59,569 nucleotides of DNA from positions 1 through 59,569 of the forward strand of contig CAJYWN010000021.1 in the NCBI GenBank assembly GCA_913778275.1, written 5' to 3'. A program made the translations under genes and the position numbers. Below the pieces are notes generated by a model that ran no database searches, had not been told where the DNA came from, and worked only from the letters and a program-made list of their open reading frames with translations. Numbering within the stretch: position 1 is the stretch's first letter; every line of letters starts with the position of its first letter. Origin of the DNA: an uncultured Chryseobacterium sp. (GTDB taxonomy: Bacteria > Bacteroidota > Bacteroidia > Flavobacteriales > Weeksellaceae). Below are positions 37,322 through 45,951 of this stretch, piece by piece.

Positions 37322-39196
37322 TTACTTAATAACCAGTTTGGAAGTCTTTTTATCCGTTTCATTAGAAACCTGAATCATATACACTCCCTTTTCAAGATTA
37401 TGTTTCACTCTGAAAGTGTCGTTATTTTCTTTTATTAATGATGGTGTTGTAACCAATCTTCCCGACATATCAAAAATGGCAACTTTAAGATATTTATTAT
37501 TTGTAGCCCTAATGAAAACATCATCTCCCTGTATTCCTGGATTAGGATAGATTACTAAATCATTGCCTTCGGTTTTCACTTCATTTGTTGCTAAGGTATT
37601 CAGTAACCTAACTGTATAATCTTCAGCCTGCCCCCAGGCTAATTGTCCGCATGATGTAATGTTTGCATTCTGATAATCTACAATAACCCTCATTCTTAAC
37701 GGCGTATTTAAGACTGCTGTAGCAGGAGGAGTAAATGTTGTATTAGAAATACCGATGAGAGTAGTAGGATCAACAGAAATATTATCCTGTGATGCGATTA
37801 ATTCTGAAGCTTCAAAAGCACCATTGTTGTTATAATCAATCCATGCACGCATAGAGTTGCCGGCATCGGTAACATTTACCTGAAGGTTTTGAGGCTGACC
37901 GACCTGCAAATCGGTAGAGGTTGCTTTAAGGCAGCTTGATGAAGTATAATCTTCATAATAATTAGGCGCATACGTCCAAACACCTGCAGAAGCATTATTA
38001 ATAGCCCCAAGCTTTACTAAAGTAGGTCCTATCAGATAGTTGTTTGTTGCTGCGTTGGTCAAACCACTTGGCAAACAAGCTGCAACAGGAGCTCCTATGG
38101 AAGATGCCGCTGCAGGGATTGTTGCTCCAAGTGAAGTACTTAGTGCAGCGCGAAATGCAAAAAAGTAAAGTGCGGATTTGTCGTGCTGCCCAGCAGTAAA
38201 TTTAAATGCCGTAGGATTCGTATAGTTCATCATGTTGTATTGAACACCCTGATAATTGGTTCCGGTACAGTAATTTATATCACTATTTGTAGGAGCGGGA
38301 AAATCATTTAATAAACTCCTTGACCATTCTGTATCACAGACTCCATCATCATCTACAGTACAGTCGTTAGAAGGCTGACTAGGACAATAACTGGTAGCTG
38401 TTGTTCCTGCAGGCGGATTGGAGTTCGCAGTCCCAAAAGTATGCAGCAGTCCCATACTATGCCCAAATTCATGAGCAAGCGTAATATCATCCTGTAAGGT
38501 AACTACAAATGATTTCATGAAAGATTCGAACGAAGAATCAGGATTAAAAGGGAGGCCTGCCCATCCCATAATTCCGTATTGCCCCCCTCCATCAACTTTA
38601 TTAATAATATAAATATTAAAATATGAAGATTCCGGCCAATGAGGAGCAATTGCTTTAACCTGTGCTGTAGTAACACCTGTAGTAGTAGCCTTTCTTACGC
38701 CGTTTGTATCGTACCCGGTAATAGCTCCGCCGTTGTATCTTATAATACCGGTAGTCGCATTACAGTTGGGATCTCTTTTTGCCAGCACCAGTTTTATAGG
38801 CATTGTAGCTGCATTTCCAAAATCAGCAGGAATCCCCTGTGACCACTGGTAAGTTCCTGCGTACATTTGATTACAGTTGTCCAGCCATGCCTGGATCTGT
38901 GCATCCGTCTTATTATAAGCAGAACCAAGAGCAGAGCCGGTAGGAACAATTATATGAACAACTACAGGAATTTCATAAACTCCATTTACGGTTTTGAAAG
39001 CAATCCCCTGCTTATCCGGATTTTTTTGCTGATTGATAATCTGATTGCGAACCTTGCTGCGGATCATAGCGCCAATTTCCTTGTTTTCTTTGCTGAATTG
39101 TTTTTGAACATCATCAAAACCACATGTCCATTGCCTTTGTTGAGCATATAAACTTATACTGAGCCAACAAAAACCTAATAAAATTATTTTTTTCAT
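37322..39196 (-). CDS. Secreted M43 (pappalysin-type) metalloprotease with GEVED domain and type A T9SS tail
   Basis: The 624-residue secreted enzyme has a signal peptide followed by a propeptide-like region. The zinc-binding motif HEFGHSMGLLHTFG (about residues 241-254) fits HExxHxxGxxH of M43/pappalysin metalloproteases, and the downstream YNMMNYTNPTAFKFTAGQ carries the Met-turn. A GEVED domain follows (DYNNNGAFEASELI ... WGQAEDYTVRL, about residues 455-545). The C-terminal 80 residues form a type A T9SS sorting domain (LVIYPNPGIQGDDVFIRA ... LEKGVYMIQVSN). It is likely an extracellular peptidase; substrates are not predictable. Confidence 0.9.
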   Translation of the reverse strand: MKKIILLGFCWLSISLYAQQRQWTCGFDDVQKQFSKENKEIGAMIRSKVRNQIINQQKNPDKQGIAFKTVNGVYEIPVVVHIIVPTGSALGSAYNKTDAQIQAWLDNCNQMYAGTYQWSQGIPADFGNAATMPIKLVLAKRDPNCNATTGIIRYNGGAITGYDTNGVRKATTTGVTTAQVKAIAPHWPESSYFNIYIINKVDGGGQYGIMGWAGLPFNPDSSFESFMKSFVVTLQDDITLAHEFGHSMGLLHTFGTANSNPPAGTTATSYCPSQPSNDCTVDDDGVCDTEWSRSLLNDFPAPTNSDINYCTGTNYQGVQYNMMNYTNPTAFKFTAGQHDKSALYFFAFRAALSTSLGATIPAAASSIGAPVAACLPSGLTNAATNNYLIGPTLVKLGAINNASAGVWTYAPNYYEDYTSSSCLKATSTDLQVGQPQNLQVNVTDAGNSMRAWIDYNNNGAFEASELIASQDNISVDPTTLIGISNTTFTPPATAVLNTPLRMRVIVDYQNANITSCGQLAWGQAEDYTVRLLNTLATNEVKTEGNDLVIYPNPGIQGDDVFIRATNNKYLKVAIFDMSGRLVTTPSLIKENNDTFRVKHNLEKGVYMIQVSNETDKKTSKLVIK

Positions 39197-39302
39197 CGCA
39201 TATTCTTTTTCGCGGTAAATTTAATATTTTATTGCGAATAAATCAAAATAATTAAAAAATTAACAAATTAAATTTATTTAAATTTAATATTAATTAACAT
39301 AT

Positions 39303-39310
39303 CAAAAATA
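39303..39310 (-). promoter_or_regulatory. Possible -7 element (TATTTTTG) of the M43 protease
   Basis: This is a minus-strand TAnnTTTG match about 107 bases upstream of the start, within a 281-base AT-rich spacer (39197-39477). Apart from this element and the guaB terminator I see nothing else in that spacer. Confidence 0.35.
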
Positions 39311-39431
39311 ATGTTCTTTTTTCTGCAATATTCTATATATTCTTAAAATTGTCCAGAAAAAAGAAGGTTTTTAATTAAAATATTTTTTTGGAAAGTCATA
39401 TTAGCAATCAAAATGAACTTCATCCTGTAAA

Positions 39432-39458
39432 AAAAGCCATACAAACTGTATGGCTTTT
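39432..39458 (-). terminator. Terminator after guaB
   Basis: AAAAGCCATACA pairs perfectly with TGTATGGCTTTT around AAC. On the minus strand the stem is followed by a T-tract. Confidence 0.9.
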
Positions 39459-39477
39459 ATATAATCAAAAATGTGTA

Positions 39478-40938
39478 TTAAAGTGAGTAATTAGGAGCTT
39501 CCTGGGTGATAATCACATCATGAGGGTGAGATTCTTTTAATCCGCTTCCTGTGATCATTACCATTTTGGTTTCGGTTTGTAATGCTTCAACATCTTTTGC
39601 ACCGCAATATCCCATTCCCGCTCTCAAGCCTCCTGTTAACTGGAAAATAACGTCTTCAAGCTTTCCTTTGCTTGGAACTCTTCCTTCAATTCCTTCCGGA
39701 ACGAATTTTTTAGCCTCACTCTGGAAATATCTTTCTTTTCCGCCTCTTTTCATTGCGGAAAGACTTCCCATTCCCTGGTAGGTTTTGAACTTTCGTCCCT
39801 GGAAGATAATTTCTTCCCCAGGTGCTTCATCAGTTCCGGCTAAAAGAGATCCTAGCATTACGGCTCCTGCTCCACTTGCAATTGCTTTTACGATATCTCC
39901 CGAAAGCTTAATTCCTCCATCTGCAATTACCGCAACATTTTTCGTTTTGGCATATTCGTAAACGTTGTAAATAGCCGATAACTGAGGAACTCCAACTCCG
40001 GCAACCACTCTCGTAGTACAGATAGAACCGGGACCTACTCCAACTTTCAGAACATTCGCTCCTGCTTCAATCAGATCTTTTGCCGCTTCGGCTGTTACGA
40101 TATTTCCACCAACGATATCCAGATCAGGATACGCTTTTCTGATTTCTGAAATTTTATCCAGAACACCTTTAGAATGTCCGTGCGCAGAATCAATACCGAT
40201 AATATCCACGCCTGCCTTTACCAATGCTTCAATTCTTTCCAGCGTATCTTCTCCTACACCAACACCTGCTCCAACGATTAACCTTCCGTTCTGATCTTTA
40301 TTCGCGTTAGGATATTCCAACTGGTTATCAATATCTTTAATAGTAATTAATCCTACTAATTTATTTTCAGCATCAACGATCGGAAGCTTTTCCACTCTGT
40401 TTTTCAAAAGAATTTCTTTAGCTTTTTCCAGATTGGTATTTTTATCTGAAGTGATGAGATTATCTTTCGTCATAATCTCTTCCACCTTCATATCAAGATT
40501 TTCCTGATATTTTACATCCCTGTTGGTAATGATTCCAATAAGAGTATTTTCAGCATCTACGACCGGAAGTCCGGAAATTTTGTATTTGGCCATGGTATCC
40601 TTAGCCTGAGCCAGTGTATGATCTTTTGAAAGGGTAACAGGATCGGAGATCATTCCGTTTTCGGAACGTTTTACACGGTTTACCTGTGCGGCCTGTTCTG
40701 CAATCGTCATGTTTTTATGAATAAAACCCAAGCCTCCAACTCTTGCCAGGGCAATAGCCAATTCTGCTTCCGTAACAGTATCCATTGCAGCAGAAACGAT
40801 CGGAACATTAAGCGTAATTTTGTCGGTAAGTCTTGATTTTAATGAAACCTGATTAGGTAAAACTTCTGAATAAGAAGGAACTAGAAGCACGTCATCGAAA
40901 GTGATGGCTGTCTCTACAATTTTGTTATGAATAGACAT
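39478..40938 (-). CDS. guaB: Inosine-5'-monophosphate dehydrogenase
   Basis: GuaB oxidises IMP to XMP with NAD, the committed step of GMP synthesis. The 486-residue product has the N-terminal barrel start ([16 protein letters not shown]) and an inserted CBS-domain pair at about residues 90-205. The catalytic loop [20 protein letters not shown] carries the active-site Cys near residue 303. Downstream are the phosphate-binding [35 protein letters not shown] and [10 protein letters not shown] flap sequences. Length and order are normal. A minus-strand -7 element lies 14 bases before the ATG. Confidence 0.97.
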   Translation of the reverse strand: MSIHNKIVETAITFDDVLLVPSYSEVLPNQVSLKSRLTDKITLNVPIVSAAMDTVTEAELAIALARVGGLGFIHKNMTIAEQAAQVNRVKRSENGMISDPVTLSKDHTLAQAKDTMAKYKISGLPVVDAENTLIGIITNRDVKYQENLDMKVEEIMTKDNLITSDKNTNLEKAKEILLKNRVEKLPIVDAENKLVGLITIKDIDNQLEYPNANKDQNGRLIVGAGVGVGEDTLERIEALVKAGVDIIGIDSAHGHSKGVLDKISEIRKAYPDLDIVGGNIVTAEAAKDLIEAGANVLKVGVGPGSICTTRVVAGVGVPQLSAIYNVYEYAKTKNVAVIADGGIKLSGDIVKAIASGAGAVMLGSLLAGTDEAPGEEIIFQGRKFKTYQGMGSLSAMKRGGKERYFQSEAKKFVPEGIEGRVPSKGKLEDVIFQLTGGLRAGMGYCGAKDVEALQTETKMVMITGSGLKESHPHDVIITQEAPNYSL

Positions 40939-40951
40939 CTTTACTTTCTTG

Positions 40952-40959
40952 CAAAATTA
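40952..40959 (-). promoter_or_regulatory. -7 element (TAATTTTG) of guaB
   Basis: Exact minus-strand TAnnTTTG match just upstream of guaB. Confidence 0.55.
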
Positions 40960-41032
40960 AGGTATTTTGATGAAATATGAAAATTGATTTTAATAGTTTA
41001 AATAAAACTTAATAATCAATAACTTAAATCAA

Positions 41033-41063
41033 AAAAAACCATTTCTTATAAGGAAACGGTTTT
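41033..41063 (-). terminator. Terminator of the sigma-factor/DUF4252 operon
   Basis: AAAACCATTTC pairs with GAAACGGTTTT (one mismatch). On the minus strand it is followed by a T-tract. It lies downstream of the last DUF4252 gene. Confidence 0.78.
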
Positions 41064-41103
41064 CTGCAAAATAAAATTTAGTATATGATTGAATATGAAA
41101 TAT

Positions 41104-41604
41104 CTATTTATCTTTTGCCGAAGCAATCATTCTGGAAATATCGTCTGCAGTAAAATTCCCTCTGATATCCACAAAAACAAGTTCTTTATCTGAGTTTACG
41201 GTGATCATCATATTTTTAATGGCATCTCCTTTCTGCTTTACCCGAATATTAACATTGTCACCATTATGTTTTATCATTGCCCATTCTTCATAGTTATTGC
41301 TATTCAGATAGTTTACAAAATCTCTAAGCATGGTGCGGTCTCCGTTTTCAACAGTCAGAACTTTTATTTTTGAAACCTTTTTTACCAGTCTGATCAATTC
41401 TTCATCTTCTCCGTCTTCTCTTAAAGCTTTTTTAATATAAGGCTTAGCAAGAAACAAAGGAACATTGATACTAACGAATTTGGCTCCTTTAAAATCTCTT
41501 CCCGAATCTGAAAAATAGGCGATATTCGGTTTTTCTGAAACTACGCAGGATTGCACTATAAACATTACGGAAAGAATCAGAAAAATGGTTTTAATTATTT
41601 TCAT
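41104..41604 (-). CDS. DUF4252 lipoprotein
   Basis: The 166-residue product has a lipoprotein signal (lipobox QSC, Cys near residue 20). A DUF4252 domain follows (VSKIKVLTVENGDRTMLRDFVNYLNSNNYEEWAMIKHNGDNVNIRVKQ ... ELVFVDIRGNFTADDISRMIA). It is the last gene of a four-gene leftward operon headed by an ECF sigma factor, 12 bases after the DUF4252-DUF2807 gene. The upstream gene carries the same domain at its N-terminus. DUF4252 has no known function. Confidence 0.85.
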   Translation of the reverse strand: MKIIKTIFLILSVMFIVQSCVVSEKPNIAYFSDSGRDFKGAKFVSINVPLFLAKPYIKKALREDGEDEELIRLVKKVSKIKVLTVENGDRTMLRDFVNYLNSNNYEEWAMIKHNGDNVNIRVKQKGDAIKNMMITVNSDKELVFVDIRGNFTADDISRMIASAKDK

Positions 41605-41616
41605 GGCTGATAATTT

Positions 41617-42882
41617 TTAGTTAATCTGTTTTAAGCTTCCGCCTGATGTTTTGCTGATGCTGGATTCTACTTTCGGATTACCTTTATATTTAATGCTTCC
41701 TCCTGAAGATGCTGTTGCCTTTAAACGCTCTGTAACATAGCCGGAAACTACCCCACCCGAAGTTGCCTCTGCCTGAAGCTCGTTGAACTGAAATTTCTCC
41801 GAATTGCAAACCGCTCCGCTGCTTACATCTATTGAACCAGCATTTACTCTTCCACTAAGATTGGCTACCGCACCGCTTGATGCTTTAATATCAGCCTGTT
41901 TAGAAGCAATGGTGGAATTGATTACCGCTCCGGAACTCAGCTCTACCTTAGCATTATCAGAAATGGTAAAGTTTCCGTTGACTACAGATCCCGATGAAAG
42001 ATCTACTAAAATGGCATCTTCATGGATTGTATTGATGGCATTGAATACCGATCCCGAAGAAGTTTTAATATTGCCTATTCTTGGTGCAGAAACATTTACG
42101 CTGATATTTTTAAATTTTAAATTTCTCTGTCCCTTGTTATCAACATAAACTTTCAGCACCCCGTTATCCACTTTGGTTACAATATACTGCAGCTTGTCTG
42201 CATCTGCGATTACTTTTACCGCTGTAGGGCTTTCCTGCTTGAAGTTGACAATTACTCCGGTGCTAACATTCACTCCTGAGAATTCTCCCACATTTCTGGA
42301 TTCACCATTCAGATAAGAAGCTGTATTTTGAGAAGCAAAGCTGTTTTTGGTATTGGTAACCGGATTTGTCTTAGTTTCGGTAGAATTGATGATCTTATTG
42401 ATATCATCCATGGAAAGCCTGCCGTCCAGTTTTATCAGGATATTTTCCTCACCTCCGCTGTCAATGCTTAATAACAGGTCATCAAGAACTCCGTTTTTCT
42501 CTTCAGCAGAAAGGAATTTTATCTTTGCCCCATTACTGTTCATAGTCATGATCTCACTGTAGTTCAGATTGCTCAAATAAGATCTGATATCTTTGTTGAT
42601 CTGTGACAATTTTTGTCCATGTGCAGAACCGGCATCCTGAGGTTTTTCAGCAATAAAAACTTTTAATCCGTTTATTTTTGACAATAAAGGCTTGAGCTGA
42701 TCAAGTTCCGCGTCTCCCAAATCCAGATTGCTCAGCATCCCGAACATCGGTTTTGCGATTTTGATAGAGGTTACGCCTTCCACTTCCTGGTATTTATCAA
42801 AAAGCTGGTCCAGCTTATCCTGCCCGTACACATTGAAAAACTGTGAGAAGGCAAATGCGAATATGATGAATATTTTTTTCAT
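41617..42882 (-). CDS. Secreted DUF4252-DUF2807 fusion protein
   Basis: The 421-residue product begins with a signal peptide ending near NVYGQ. Residues about 20-160 form a DUF4252-like domain (EGVTSIKIAKPMFGML ... LVSIDSGGEENILIKLDGRLSMDDINKI). The C-terminal 230 residues match DUF2807, the GIN-type putative adhesin head (GEFSGVNVSTGVIVNFKQE). It is built of regular SSG turns (SSGSVFNAI, SSGSVVNGN, SSGAVINST, SSGAVANLSG, SSGAVCNS) typical of a beta-solenoid. It sits between the anti-sigma-like gene and a DUF4252 lipoprotein, so it is a likely target or sensor part of that sigma system. Confidence 0.86.
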   Translation of the reverse strand: MKKIFIIFAFAFSQFFNVYGQDKLDQLFDKYQEVEGVTSIKIAKPMFGMLSNLDLGDAELDQLKPLLSKINGLKVFIAEKPQDAGSAHGQKLSQINKDIRSYLSNLNYSEIMTMNSNGAKIKFLSAEEKNGVLDDLLLSIDSGGEENILIKLDGRLSMDDINKIINSTETKTNPVTNTKNSFASQNTASYLNGESRNVGEFSGVNVSTGVIVNFKQESPTAVKVIADADKLQYIVTKVDNGVLKVYVDNKGQRNLKFKNISVNVSAPRIGNIKTSSGSVFNAINTIHEDAILVDLSSGSVVNGNFTISDNAKVELSSGAVINSTIASKQADIKASSGAVANLSGRVNAGSIDVSSGAVCNSEKFQFNELQAEATSGGVVSGYVTERLKATASSGGSIKYKGNPKVESSISKTSGGSLKQIN

Positions 42883-42945
42883 GAGTCAATTTTATTTTTT
42901 TTGATTATAAGTGCCTGATCAGGAGCATAATCTTTTTAAGGTTAA

Positions 42946-43620
42946 TTAATAATCGTCGTCAACGACTGTTGGTTTTGCTAATTTTTCACTGACGTTATTT
43001 GCAAATATCTGGAATGAATACTTAGTCACATTAATGGCTTCTTCCACGTTTTCAATTCTTTTTCCGTTTACAATAACATAAGAATCTTTGTATCCTGTGG
43101 AATCTTTTTCCGATTTTTGGTAAGAGGAATTACTAACATATCGCGGCTTTCGTTCTTTTTTAAGCCTTCCTCTTTTCGGCAATATTTCATCTAAATAATC
43201 TTTTTCTGCGATGGTATTTTCCTGAAATAATGTATCTTGTTTTATTCGGTTAACAGAATCCGATATAGGGTTTAATGCCACCTGAGCCTGCTGTTCATTA
43301 TTTTCTTCGATGAAATTATTTTTTTGTTGCTTAATCTGATTTTCAACCATCTGAGCCTGGTCTTCCACACTTTGATGATTATCATTAAAAATAAATCCTA
43401 TACTTAACAGCACTATAACACCTGCCGCCATCCAGAACCATTTCGGAAAAGCAGGCTTGTTTTTGCTGTCGATCGGGATAACAGGAGCTTCATCATTTTT
43501 TTCTACCTCATCTTTACCTTCTGCTTTTGTAAGAAAGTCTTCAAAGTCCCAATCCATTTTTTCTTCCTTTAAATACTGGAAGACCTCATCGTATTTATCT
43601 TGAAATTTGTCTTTGCTCAT
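42946..43620 (-). CDS. Single-pass membrane protein, probable anti-sigma factor
   Basis: The 224-residue product has a cytosolic N-terminal region of about 60 residues (DKFQDKYDEVFQYLKEEKMDWDFEDFLTKAEG). One membrane helix follows (FPKWFWMAAGVIVLLSIGFIF, about residues 63-83), then a charged Gln/Asn-rich periplasmic part. Its start overlaps the sigma-factor stop region by 26 bases, the classic sigma/anti-sigma arrangement. The sequence has no obvious zinc-binding anti-sigma motif, so the role rests on topology and gene order. Confidence 0.7.
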   Translation of the reverse strand: MSKDKFQDKYDEVFQYLKEEKMDWDFEDFLTKAEGKDEVEKNDEAPVIPIDSKNKPAFPKWFWMAAGVIVLLSIGFIFNDNHQSVEDQAQMVENQIKQQKNNFIEENNEQQAQVALNPISDSVNRIKQDTLFQENTIAEKDYLDEILPKRGRLKKERKPRYVSNSSYQKSEKDSTGYKDSYVIVNGKRIENVEEAINVTKYSFQIFANNVSEKLAKPTVVDDDY

Positions 43621-44104
43621 AGCTCATCAATTGTGAAATTTGTTCTTTTACTTTCTGTCTTGCTCTCATAAGATTTACTCTTACTGCGTTTTCTTCCATT
43701 TCCAGCATTTCTGCAATTTCCGAAACTTCATATTCTTCAACATCTTTCAAATGGATCACTGCCTTTTGTTTTTCCGGAAGCTCATTAATGAAACCGATAA
43801 TATGCTCTTTCAGATTATTGACTTCCATACTGTAAAGCTCTGACCGGTGAAGCTGCATATCGGCAAATCCCATCTTTACATCGTGATGCTTCAGCCTGTT
43901 CAGGCATTCGTTCCGGACCGCTTTCAGGGCATAAGATTTTAAATTCCCGAACCGCTCCAGCTCATCTTTTTTCTGCCAGAACTTTATCATTAAATCCTGC
44001 ACTACATCTTCTGCCTCATCACTACTCATGACGAATCTTTTCGCAAAGCGATACATCTCATTTTTGAGAATGAATACCGTACTTTTGAAAGTTTCTTGGG
44101 TCAT
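43595..44104 (-). CDS. ECF-type RNA polymerase sigma factor
   Basis: The 169-residue product has sigma region 2 (MYRFAKRFVMSSDEAEDVVQDLMIKFWQ, about residues 17-44, with the core-binding and -10 recognition helices). It also has region 4 (INELPEKQKAVIHLKDVEEYEVSEIAEMLEMEENAVRVNLMRARQKVKE), the -35-binding helix-turn-helix. No region 1 or 3 is present, so it is group IV (ECF). It heads an operon with a probable membrane anti-sigma factor and two DUF4252 envelope proteins. Confidence 0.93.
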   Translation of the reverse strand: MTQETFKSTVFILKNEMYRFAKRFVMSSDEAEDVVQDLMIKFWQKKDELERFGNLKSYALKAVRNECLNRLKHHDVKMGFADMQLHRSELYSMEVNNLKEHIIGFINELPEKQKAVIHLKDVEEYEVSEIAEMLEMEENAVRVNLMRARQKVKEQISQLMSYEQRQISR

Positions 44105-44156
44105 AAGTTTTGTTTCTATAGATAAGACAATCAGATTTTACATTTTATTACATCAA

Positions 44157-44187
44157 AATAAAAAAAACTTCAAAAATTTTGAAGTTT
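44157..44187 (-). terminator. Terminator after the GlmU-like gene
   Basis: AAACTTCAAAA pairs perfectly with TTTTGAAGTTT around a single A. On the minus strand a T8 run follows. Confidence 0.85.
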
Positions 44188-44202
44188 CCTTTATTCATCG
44201 TA

Positions 44203-45363
44203 TTAATACTCGTCAAAAATATATTTTAAAATAGCCTTGTCCTCATCAGTCAGCACTACTTTTCTTCTTGCCATTGCCCGTTGTGCAACTTCATACGCTT
44301 TATCTAATTTAAATTTTTCATCATCTTTAAATCCACCCCAGGAAAAATTTTCAACAAGGTTCGGGGGGAAGCCTTCTTTAAAAATATTGGATGCTACCCC
44401 TACAACTGTTCCTGTATTGAGCTGGGTATTAATAGCTGTTTTAGAATGATCTCCCATTATCAAGCCGGCAAACTGCAGCCCGGTATCTTCAAAAGCTTTC
44501 CTTCTGTAATTCCACAACCTTACATTTCCGTAATTATTTTTCATATTGGAAGAATTGGAGTCTGCCCCGAAATTACACCATTCCCCGATTACAGAATTTC
44601 CGACAAACCCATCGTGTCCTTTATTGGAATACCCGAAAATAATAATATTGCTGACCTCGCCTCCTACTTTTGAATGCGGACCAATTGTCGTGGCACCGTA
44701 GATTTTTGCGCCTAAATTGAATTTGGATTCTTCGCAGAGCGCTATAGGACCGCGCAAATGACAGCCTTCCATCACTTCAGCATTTTTGCCTATATAAATC
44801 TTTCCTGTTTTCGTATTGAGGGTTGAGAATTCAATCTGGGCACCTTCTTCAATGAACAGATCGTTTTTATTTCCTAAAAATCCATTTGTGGAAGAAAGCT
44901 CCCGGGAAACGCGGCCTTTCGTAAGCAGGTCAAAATCAAAATCTATCGCTTTCTGATTGTAAGTGAAAAGATCTGTAGGCTTTTTAAAGAAAATAAGCTC
45001 TTCCTTAATATCCGTCATTTTCTCAATCTGGTTGAGCGAAAATCCGTCCATATTGATTTTAGCAGCAATTAATTCATCTTCATACACCAACGCCTCTCCC
45101 TGTTTCAGGTCTTTAATCTGTTGGATAACATTTTCAGTCGGCAAAAAGTTCGTTACAAGGAAAAGACTTTCTTTTTTTTCAGGCTCAGGAAATTTTTTCT
45201 GCAAATAAGACTCCGTAAAAAAAGATATTTCGGTGTTTTCCAAAATTTTCTGCCATCTTTCGGAGAACTTGAGAATTCCGCAACGCATTTCTGCTACGGG
45301 ACGTGTAAAAGTAAGCGGAAGAAAATCTTCCCAGTATTGTGCATCTGAAAATACTAATTGCAT
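44203..45363 (-). CDS. GlmU-family putative sugar nucleotidyltransferase
   Basis: The 386-residue cytosolic protein starts MQLVFSDAQYWEDFLPLTFTRPVAEMRCGILKFSERW, the N-terminus of the Bacteroidota GlmU-family group. The C-terminal half forms left-handed beta-helix hexapeptide repeats (IGKNAEVMEGCHLRGPIALCEESKFNLGAKIYGATTIGPHSKVGG). NSVIGEWCNFGADSNSSNMKNNYGNVRLW follows. The N-terminal half lacks a clean canonical GxGTRM nucleotidyltransferase loop, so activity and substrate are uncertain. An acyl- or nucleotidyl-transferase role in amino-sugar metabolism is inferred. Confidence 0.82.
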   Translation of the reverse strand: MQLVFSDAQYWEDFLPLTFTRPVAEMRCGILKFSERWQKILENTEISFFTESYLQKKFPEPEKKESLFLVTNFLPTENVIQQIKDLKQGEALVYEDELIAAKINMDGFSLNQIEKMTDIKEELIFFKKPTDLFTYNQKAIDFDFDLLTKGRVSRELSSTNGFLGNKNDLFIEEGAQIEFSTLNTKTGKIYIGKNAEVMEGCHLRGPIALCEESKFNLGAKIYGATTIGPHSKVGGEVSNIIIFGYSNKGHDGFVGNSVIGEWCNFGADSNSSNMKNNYGNVRLWNYRRKAFEDTGLQFAGLIMGDHSKTAINTQLNTGTVVGVASNIFKEGFPPNLVENFSWGGFKDDEKFKLDKAYEVAQRAMARRKVVLTDEDKAILKYIFDEY

Positions 45364-45417
45364 CGTTCAGTTTTTAAGTTTAATGTTAAAAAATTCAAAG
45401 TGTAACAAAATTACAAT

Positions 45418-45451
45418 AAAAAAAGTCTTCCGAAAATCGAAAGACTTTAAA
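45418..45451 (-). terminator. Terminator after rpmE2
   Basis: AAAGTCTT-c-CGA pairs with TCG-a-AAGACTTT (one internal mismatch), with a T-tract on the minus strand. Confidence 0.78.
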
Positions 45452-45470
45452 ATATTGTAATGTCAAAAAA

Positions 45471-45722
45471 TTACTTAGCGAATTTTTTGTATTTGTTCAT
45501 GAACTTATCAACTCTACCTGCTGTATCTACCAATTTCACTTTACCAGTGTAGAAAGGGTGAGAAGTTGAAGAGATTTCCATTTTAATCAAAGGGTACTCT
45601 TGTCCTTCGTACTCGATAGTGTCTTTTGTTTCTGCTGTAGACTTGCAAAGAAATACTTCGTCGTTACTCATATCTTTGAAAACAACAAGTCTATAATTTT
45701 CTGGGTGGATTCCGTTTTTCAT
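45471..45722 (-). CDS. rpmE2: 50S ribosomal protein L31, type B
   Basis: The 83-residue product is type B L31. It begins [29 protein letters not shown] and continues [33 protein letters not shown]. The CxxC zinc motif of type A is absent; a single Cys remains. It is monocistronic, with a good promoter about 119 bases upstream and a terminator downstream. Confidence 0.97.
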   Translation of the reverse strand: MKNGIHPENYRLVVFKDMSNDEVFLCKSTAETKDTIEYEGQEYPLIKMEISSTSHPFYTGKVKLVDTAGRVDKFMNKYKKFAK

Positions 45723-45840
45723 GTGTAAATTTCTTTTTTTGTTAATGTCACATGTAACCTTGCGGTTTCATAATACAATGTTAAAAATTAAAGTTTGCTT
45801 TCGAAATAGTAATGGATATTTCTCTGCTAATTTTAGGTTG

Positions 45841-45871
45841 CAAAAGTACAATATTTTTTTGAATTTGCAAA
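45841..45871 (-). promoter_or_regulatory. Promoter of rpmE2
   Basis: On the minus strand, TTTG (45871-45868) is followed after 19 bases by TACTTTTG (45848-45841). It implies a 5' leader of about 110 bases, in which I see no clear riboswitch or S/L protein mimic. Confidence 0.7.
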
Positions 45872-45918
45872 TAAGCTGTAATATTTTTTTCTTCATAAGA
45901 AATTCAAAGTATTTTCGT

Positions 45919-45926
45919 TACATTTG
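45919..45926 (+). promoter_or_regulatory. -7 element (TACATTTG)
   Basis: Exact TAnnTTTG match 25 bases before the ATG at 45952. It probably drives the rightward run up to the SDR gene. Confidence 0.55.
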
Positions 45927-45951
45927 AAATTTATTTAAACTTTTAATTTCG

